Positions 42,439 through 51,400 of a DNA stretch of 60,047 bases are shown piece by piece. The translations under genes were made by a program, and so were the position numbers. The stretch is from Acidobacteriota bacterium (lineage in GTDB: Bacteria; Acidobacteriota; Thermoanaerobaculia; Multivoradales; JAHZIX01). The first letter of the stretch is position 1. Every line of letters starts with the position of its first letter. Below the pieces are notes generated by a model. It saw only the letters and a list, made by a program, of their open reading frames with translations, was not told where the DNA came from and did no database searches. The stretch covers positions 1 through 60,047 of the forward strand of contig JAXHTF010000018.1 in the NCBI GenBank assembly GCA_034211275.1, in the 5' to 3' direction.

Positions 42439-45400
42439 TCAGCCAGCTCGCAGCAGCGCTCGCAGCTGCCGCGCTAGATTCCCCACCACCGGCTCCCGCA
42501 GCAGCGAGTAGTGATCGCCAGGGAGGGCGTGGCGTTGCAGCCCGGCGGTGGCGAGGGCGGACCAGCGCTCCAGGGGTTCCTGGGCGGCGGTGGTCTCGGT
42601 GGTGAGGAGATGCACCGGGATGTCGAGGTTAGCCGGAGCATAGCCGGCCAGGGCTCGGTAGTTGTGCTGGAAGATTCGCCAGAGTCGGAGGATCTCCGCT
42701 TCTCCGGCATCCGGGGGCAGCAGGCTCTCGGCCCGGGCCAGCTCCAGCAGCGGGGCGAGCCAGGACGGTTCGCCCTCGCCGGGCTCCGCCAGCACCTCCT
42801 CGAGAACCGATGGGAAGGTTCCACCGGCCAGGTCGGTGAGGAAGGCGCGCAGGAGCTCGGCCTCTTCCGGATCCCGCAGGCTCTCGGCGGTGGGTGGCGC
42901 TCCGACGTCGAGGAGGGCTAGAAACTCGACCTCCTCGCCGGCTTCCCGCAGGCGCCGGGCCATCTCCCAGGCCACCGATCCGCCCATGGACCAGCCCGCC
43001 AGCCGATACGGCCCCTCGGGCTGCACCGAATGCACCTCCTGCAGGTAGCGCTCCGCCATGCGCTCCAACCGTCCCGAGCCCTCCTCCACCAGCAGATCGT
43101 CCGGAGTCTGCAGGCCATAGACGGGCAAATCGTCAGACAATCCCCGCACCAGAGGCTGGTAGCAGAACACCGTCCCTCCCACAGGATGCACCAAGAAGAG
43201 GGGTGGAGCGGAAGACTCCTCGGCAATCTGCAGAGGAACCAGCGATTCCCGAGCCGACCTATCGGATCCCGAGGAAGACCGCAGACGCTGCGCCAGCGAC
43301 TCCACCGTCGGGTGCTGAAAGATGCTGGTCAGCGGCAGCCGTTGCCCGAAGGCCTGCTCCGCCTGGGCCACCAGCCGCACCGCCAGCAGGGAATGGCCGC
43401 CGGAAGCGAAGAAGTCGGAGCGCACCCCCAGGTCGTCGCGCTCCAACAGCCGGCACCAGACCTCCAGCAGCCGGGCTTCCAGCTCGTCCCGGGGAGGATG
43501 GGTCGTGTCGGGCTCCGTCTCCTGGGAAGCCAGCGGAATGGCCGCCAGCGCCCGGCGGTCGATCTTGCGGTTGGAGGTGCGGGGCAGCGCCGGCAGGTGA
43601 ACCCAGGAGGCCGGCACCATGTGCTCCGGCAAACGTTGCGCCAAGGCGCCGTGGAGCTCCCCCTCGTCTCCCTCGCCGGCAAAATAGGCCACGAGCCGAG
43701 CGCCACCGCCTTCTCCGCGCACCGTCACCGCCGCCTCCTCCACTCCCGGCAGGGAGGTCAAGGCGGCCTCGACCTCCCCTAGCTCGATGCGGAAGCCCCG
43801 GAGTTTGATCTGGTGGTCGAGGCGGCCCAAGTACTCCAATTCGCCCCAGCGGTTCCAGCACACCCGATCCCCGGTGCGGTAGCGGCGTCCTCCCGGCTCC
43901 TCGGCCCGCGGGTCCGGCAAGAAGCGCTCCGCGGTGAACCGTGGCCGTCCCCAATAACCCCGCGTCACCCCGGCCCCGGCGAGATAGAGCTCCCCCGGCG
44001 AGCCCAGGGGAAGATGGTCTCCGCTTTCGCCTGGAGAGTCCGGCCCCACCACGTCCGCCCGAGTTCCCGCCACCGGCCGCCCGATAGGCACCGGTCCTTC
44101 CTCGCCGGCGCGCATCGCAGCGAAGGTCGAGTAGGTCGTATCCTCCGACGGTCCATAGAGATTCCATACCCGCTCCACGGTGCCCAACGCGAAGAGCTGA
44201 TCCACCAGCGGCTGGGGCAGCGGCTCCCCCGCCAGGTTCACCGTCCGCACCGACGCCGGCACCGCTCCCACCCGCAGCAGTTCCGCCATCACCGAAGGCA
44301 CGGTGTTGATCAGCGTCACCTCGACCTCCCCTGCCACCGTCTCCTCTCCCGCCAACTCCAGAGCATCCCCCACCAACACCACCGTCCCGCCCCGGGTGAG
44401 CGGCAGGAAGAGCTCGAAGACCGACAGGTCGAAACTGATGGATGTCGAGGCCAACACCCCGGCCAGCTCCGGCGCCGCAAAAACTCCCTCCGCCCAATCG
44501 AGCATGGCCAGGGCACTGCCGTGCTCGATGGCCACGCCCTTGGGCTTGCCGGTGGAGCCGGAGGTGTAGATCAGGTAGGCCAGATCCCCCTCTCCAGCCT
44601 CAACCCCCAACGAACCCAACGAGGAATCCAACAAGTGGGTACCACCCCTCTGAGAAGGGCCATCCAACAAGTGGGTACCACCTTCTGAAACCCCCGTCCC
44701 AGGGCCCGTCAAAAAGGGGCCCGTCAACAAGTGGGTACCACCTTCTGAAGCCCTCGCCTCGGGCGGAACCAACAAGTGGGTACCACCCTTGGAAGGAGCT
44801 TTATTTCCAACGGTTTCCGGCATCAACAGCGCCGGAATCGGGTAGGAATTTTCGCCTTTCTCATCTTCCGGAGAGCCCGACAGCAGCACCAGCACCGCCC
44901 CCGAATCCGCCACCATCAGCCGACGCCGTTCCAGGGGATAGCTGGGATCCACCGGCACGTAGGCTGCGCCGGCGGTGAGGGTCGCCAGGAGGGCCACGAC
45001 CAGGCGAGGGTTCCTCTCCAGGCTCACCGCCACCCGGGAGCCGCGGTGGACTCCGAGAGCCTTCAGCCGATGGGCCAGGTCCTCGACCTCGGCGGCCAGC
45101 TGGTCGTAGGTCCAGGTCTCGGTCTTCCAGACCACAGCCTCGGCGTCGGGGGTCCGGCGGGCTTGGGCGAAGAATCGCCGGTGCAGGCTATCGCCGGGCT
45201 CGATCTGCCTCGAAGGCTCGCCCTGAGCCCACTCCACCGCCAGCTGATGTCGTTGGGCCGGAGTCAGCAGCAGCAGGTCATAGAGCTCAGCCTCGGGCTT
45301 TTCGAGCACCGCTGTCAGCAGCCGGTCCAGCTGCCCCAGCAGGCGGTGGATGGTGGTGGGGTCGAAGAGGGCGATGGCGTATTCGGCGCGGGCGGTCAGA

Positions 45401-48400
45401 CTCTTGCCACGGCGCTCCACCGACAGGCTGAGGTCGAATTTGGCCGCCGCCGGCCGCGGTGGAGCCAGAACACGCCCTCCCGCCGGCTGTAGTGCGTCCT
45501 CCGACTCCTCCCCCCCGTCTTCAAACACCACCATCGCCTGGAAGAGCGGAGGCCGGGTCAGGGAGCGCTCGATGCCCAGCTCGTCCACCAGCTTCTCGAA
45601 CGGCAGGTCCTGGTGGGCGTAGGCGTCCAGGGCGTGGGGGCGGACCTGCTCCACCAGTCGCTGGAAGGTCCGCGCCGAGGCCGGAGAGATCCGCAGCACC
45701 AGGGTGTTGACGAAGAAGCCGATGAGATCTTCCAGCGCCGGGTGCCGACGCCCGGCCACCGGCGTACCCAACACCACCTCGGGCTGCACCGCGGCCCGCG
45801 CCAAGAGCGCTCCCACCGCCGCCGTCACCACCATGAAGGCGGTGGCGCCGCAGCGCCGGCCGACGGCGTCCAGGCGGCCACCGAGATCCGCCGACGACCC
45901 TCCCAGGCGCCGCTCGATGGCAGCGCCGCGAGTGTCCTGCACCGGCGGCCGGGGGCGGTCCCGAGGCAGCTCCAACTCGACGGGAGCGTCCTCCAACGCG
46001 TCGCGCCAGAAGCTCAGCTGCCGCTCCAGCTCCTCATCCCGCAGCCAGCTACGCTGCCAGAGCGCGTAATCCGGGTATTGGACCGGCAACGGAGAAATCT
46101 CTCCCTCCTTCGGCAACCGGCCGTGGGCCGCCAAGGTCTCGCAAGCAGTCTGCACCTCCCGCTGCAGGACCCCCATGGACCAGCCGTCGGAGACGATGTG
46201 GTGCAGGGTCAGGAGCAGTCTTCGGGGAGAGCCTTGGCGCCGGCGTAGGACCAACCCTCGCAGCAGCGGGCCGCGCTCCAAATCGAAGGGCAGGGTGCCG
46301 GCAAGCTCCTCCAGGCGCCGCGCCTCGGCTTCCCCACGGTCACCGAGGGGAGATTCGCCCAGCCTCCCGAGATCCACCACCGGCAGCCGGAAGGGCCGCC
46401 CCGATCCCGAGGCTGGGCTCGGCGGCGGATGCACCACCTGCGCCGGCTCGCCGTCCCGCTCGGCGAAGGTGGTGCGCAGACTCTCGTGGCGTTCGATGAG
46501 CCATCTCAAGGCACGCTCCAGATCTTGATTTGAGGGCGTCTCGTCCAGATCCTGAGCCAGAGAAATGTTGTAGGCGGCTCGGCCGGGACTGTCGGGAGCC
46601 TCCAACCGATCGAGGAACCAAAGCCGCGACTGGGCGAAGGAGAGAGGGCCTTCGAAGCCTGCGCCTTCCCGAGGCTGGGGAGCCAGCGGAGGCCGCCGCG
46701 CCGCGGAAGCCGTTCCCGCGGCCCGCAGATCCTGAATCGCCGTCGCTAACCCGCGCACCGTCGGAGCCTCGAAGAAGCGGCGGAGCGTCATCTCGCAGCC
46801 CAGCACCTGCTCCAATCGGCCCACGACCTGAGTCGCCAACAGGGAGTGCCCCCCGAGGGTGAAGAAGTCACTGCCGGCATCGACGACCGGGCGCCCCAGA
46901 ACTTGCTCCCAGACCTGGGCGACCAATTCTTCCTCCGGTGAGCGCCAGCCCTCGACGGCGGAAGCCTTGGGAGCCGTCGGAGCCGGCAGGGCTCGGCGGT
47001 CCGTTTTGCCGTTGACGGTGAGAGGCAGGGCCTCGAGAAAGACCCAAGCGGTGGGCACCATGTACTCTGGCAATCGTTCCCGCAACCAAGCGATCAACGG
47101 TTGCGGATCCTCGGCCTGGGCAAAGTCCTCGGTCTCGGCGGCCACCACATAGGCGACCAGCTGGCGCAGATCACCTTCCCCCAGACCCGCGGCGCCCCAC
47201 AGCAAGATCTCCGTTTGAAGCACCGCGGGGTGAGCGGTCAGCTGGGCGGCGATCTCCCCGAGCTCGATGCGCAGTCCGCGCAGCTTGACCTGGTGGTCCT
47301 GGCGGCCTTCGTAGCGCAAGCGACCGTCCACCATGGTCCGGCCCAGGTCGCCGGTGCGATAGAGGCGGGCACCAGACTCTGGAGCCGTGGGGTCGGGAAC
47401 GAAGCGCTCAGCGGTGAGACCGGGCTGGCCGACGTAGCCTCGGCTGACGCCGATCCCCGAGACGACGATCTCTCCAACCGTCCCAGGAGCCATTGGACGA
47501 AGATCCGGCGCCGCCACCCAGGCGCGCAGCCCCGGCAGAGGCCGGCCGATGTTGTGCACCGCACCGGAGCCTCGGGGCTCGACGGTACGAGAGCTGGTCA
47601 CCACCGCGGCCTCCGCCGGACCGTAGTAGTCCACCGTACGGTAGGAAGCGCCTACCTGGGGCCAGCCGTCGAGACGCTCACCCCCCGTGGTGAGGATGCG
47701 CACGGAGGTCAAGCTCGAGGCCGGCAGCTGGAAGATCTGCTCGGCGATGGGAGTCGGGGCGAAGAAGGAGTGAATTCCCTGCTTCTCGACCCACTTCGAC
47801 AGGGCCACCGGATCCAGCCGCAACTCCTCCGCCACCAGGTGCATCTCGGCTCCCGAGGTCAACGCCTTCCAGGTCTCCAGGACCGACACATCGAAGCTCA
47901 AGGAAGCGATCTGGGACGATCGCTCACCGGGCTCGAGGCGGTGCAGGTCGCGAACCCAGGCCATCAGGTTGGCGAGCCCGCCGTGGGTCACCGCCACCCC
48001 CTTGGGCTTGCCGGTGGAGCCCGAGGTGTAGATTACATAGGCCAGGTCGCGAGGATCGATGGATGGCAGATCCCCACTCTCCGCCGAGGACTCCGAAAGA
48101 GACGGGACCGGCTCGTCCACCGCCCAGACGACCGGTCCCTCGGGAACCCGGGAAGCCAAGTCCGTGGTGGTGAGCACCAACGGGCAGTCGCTGTCGTCCA
48201 CCAGGGTCCGGCCCCGCTGGAAGGGCCACGAGGGGTCGAGGAAGGCATAGCAACCACCGGCCCGCAATACCGCCAGCGCCGCGGCCATGAAGAGGGGCGT
48301 CCGCGGAATCGACAGCACCACCACCTGGCCGCGCACTCCCAAGGTTGCCATCGCCTGCGCCCACCGGCGGCTCCAGCGCTCCAGATCACCGTAGCTCCAG

Positions 48401-51400
48401 GCCTCGTCTCCGAACACCAGCGCCGTCCCGTCGGGATGCCGCCGCGCTTGCTCGACGACCAGGTCCGGCACCAGCGCCGTCCCATCGCCGGCACCGGTGT
48501 CGTTCCACTCAGCCAGCAGCTGATGCCGCTGAGCCCGGCTGAGCCACGGCAGCTCGCCGAGAGAGCGCTCGGGAGACTCCAGCGCCGCAGACAACAGCCG
48601 GCTCAATCCTCCTGCCCAGCGAGTGACGGTGGTGGCGTCGAAGAGGTCGGTGTTGTAGTCGAGGATCAGCGACCACCTCTCGGCTCCTCCATCGTCGGAG
48701 TCGGCAGCGGCGCGGTGGTGCTCGAAAACCACCGTCAGATCGAATTTCGCCAACATCCAAGTCGTCTCGATGCCGGCTTGCGCCGCCGCCTCCTCCACCA
48801 CCAGCATCACCTGGAAGAATGGTGAGTAGCCCGGATCCCGCTCCGGCTGCAGCTCCTCCACCAGCCGGGCGAAGGGCAAATCCTGATGCTCGTAGGCACC
48901 GAGAGTGGTCTCCCGCACCGCATCCAGCAGCTGCTGAAAGCTCTTCGAGCCGTCCGTCGCGGTGCGAAGCACCAGGGTGTTGACGAAGAAGCCGATGAGC
49001 GCTTCCAGCTGGCTGCGGTTGCGGCCGGCGATGGCGGTGCCCACCAGCAGATCCCGGCGGCGGGTCAAGCGGAAGAGGAAGAGGTAGGTGGCCGCCAGCA
49101 GGATCATGAAGTCGGTGACCCCGGGGCGCCGCCATAGCGCCGCCAGTCCGCGCCCCACCGAAGCCGGCAGCTCCACCCGCACCTGGGATCCGCTGTAGGT
49201 CTGCACCGGCGGCCTCGGGTGGTCCGTGGGCAGCTCGAGGACCGGCGGTGCTTCCGCCAGGCGCTGCCGCCAATAGCCGAGCTGAGCCTCCAGCCGATCG
49301 CCCTGGAGCCAGCGGCGCTGCCAGGCGGCGTAGTCACCGTATTGAATCGGCAGCTCCGGCAGCCGCGCCGGCGGTCCCCCCGCGTGCTCCAGGTAGAGCG
49401 CCTCCAGCTCCCGCGCCAGGATCGGCGACGACCAGCCATCGAAGACGATGTGATGCAGGTTGATCAGCAGCTCAGCGCCGCCGCCGGGGAGCAGCAGGAG
49501 CCGCGCGCGCAGCAGGGGGCCGTGCTGGAGATCGAAAGCGCCCAGAGCATCGGCCTGCCGCAAGGCCTGGTCCGCCGCCTGCGCCCCAGCGGCGGGCAGC
49601 CCGGAGAGATCCACCAGCGGCAAGTTCGGGAGGGCCGCATCGGCGGGGTGGATGATCTGCACCGCTGCCCCGGAGTCTGCCGCCCCGGAGCCTTCGGCCT
49701 GGGAACTGGCATCCCGCGGGGACAAGAAGGTCGTGCGCAGCACCTCGTGGCGCGCCGTCACCGCGGCCAGGGCCTGCAGCAAAGGCCGCACCTGCGGAGC
49801 CTTGGGAAACGGCACCACCAGGGGAATGTTGTAGGTGGCGGAGCCCGGCTCCAGCCGGTCCAGGAACCACAGCCGCTCCTGGGCGAAGCTCAGCGGCGCC
49901 CGGTCGCCGGTCTGCCGACGAGGGATCTCCCCCTCCCGAGGAACTGCTGTGGGAGCCTTTCCGGCCTCAGCGGAGGGTTCCTCAGACACCTCCTGCGACC
50001 GCCGAGGCCCGGAGGCTACGGTGGGTGAGTCGGGTGAGTCGGGTGAGTCGGGTGAGCCGGGTGAGTCGGGAGCTCCCTGGAGCCGCTTTTCGAATTTCGC
50101 CCGCAAAGCCGGCGGCAATTTGTCGAGCTTGGCCGCCAGCTTGCTGCGGCGATCCGCCACCCGCTTCGCTTCCCGCCGCCGCTTCTCCGCGGCGTCGGCC
50201 TCCTGGGCGGGCTGGGCGAGCTGGTCGGACTGGGCCGGCTTCGCCTCGGCCGACCCGGCGCCGGCGGTCTCCGCCTGGTGCAGGCGCTCCAGCTCCTCGT
50301 CGTCAATCAACGGCAGCCGGCTAAGGGCAAGCTCCTCCAGATAGTCCTCAGCCTGTTTTTCATCGGCAGCCGTCGCCAGCTCTTCCAAGACCCGGAAGAA
50401 GTCGTCGAAGATCCCCTCCGCCACCGCCGGCGGCAGGCTGCGGTGACTGAGCACCGCGGCGGTCCGCGCCTCGGTCTGGCTGATCACCAGGCAGAGATCG
50501 AAGCGAGCGTTGCCGCCGGCACCGCCGGTGCCCAAGGGCTCCACCTCCAGACCACTGAGCCGCAGCTGGGGCAGCTCCAGGCTCTGAACGGTGAAGAAGA
50601 CCTGGAAGAGGGGGTTGAGATCGCCGCGGTCGGGGTTGTAGGCCTGCACCAGGCGCTCGAAGGGCAGATCCTGATGGGCATAGGCGGTGAGGGTGGAGCG
50701 ACGCACCCGGCGCAGCAGCTCCGCCACCGCCGGATCGCCGTGCAAGTCCACCGGCATCACCAGGGTGTTGACGAAGCAGCCCATCAACCCCTCCACCTCC
50801 TGCCGCTGGCGATTCGCCACCGGCGTCCCCACCACCACCTTCTGCTCCCGTCCCCAGCGCCCCAACACCGCTCCCAAAGCTGCCAGACAGGTCATGAAGA
50901 GGGTCGTTCCGTGGGTCTGCCCCAGCCGCTGCAGCCGCGCTTCCAGCTCCTGTGGCACGGAGCGCTCCAAGGCTTCCAGAGCCGAACCCTGCGCGCCCCC
51001 CATGCCCGGCAACTGGAGCCGTGGCACCTGCTCCCCCAGCAGCTGTCGCCACGCTGCCAGCTCGCTCTCCAACGCCTCGCCGTCGAGCCAGCTGCGCTGC
51101 CAGCGGGCGTAATCCTCATATTGCACCGGTAGCTCTCGCAGCTCCGGTTCCTGCTGCCGGAGCCGGGCGTTGTAGACGGCGGAGATCTCTTCGATCATCA
51201 CCCCCAGACTCCAACCGTCGGCGACGATGTGATGTTGATTGAGCAGCACCACGTGACACCGGCGGTTCAACCGTAGGACGGCGAAGCGGGTCAGGGGGCC
51301 AGCTTCCACGTCCAACGGCAGCCGGGCGTTGGCGGCGGCGAGAGCCCGCGCTTCCACCTCGGCCCGATCTTCGGCTCGATCCTCAATCCCGGCCGCGAGA

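Noticed and set aside
44628-44787. The four 17-base repeats as a CRISPR array
   Set aside because: Spacers vary from 19 to 43 bases, units are short, the tract is coding and in frame, and there are no cas genes.
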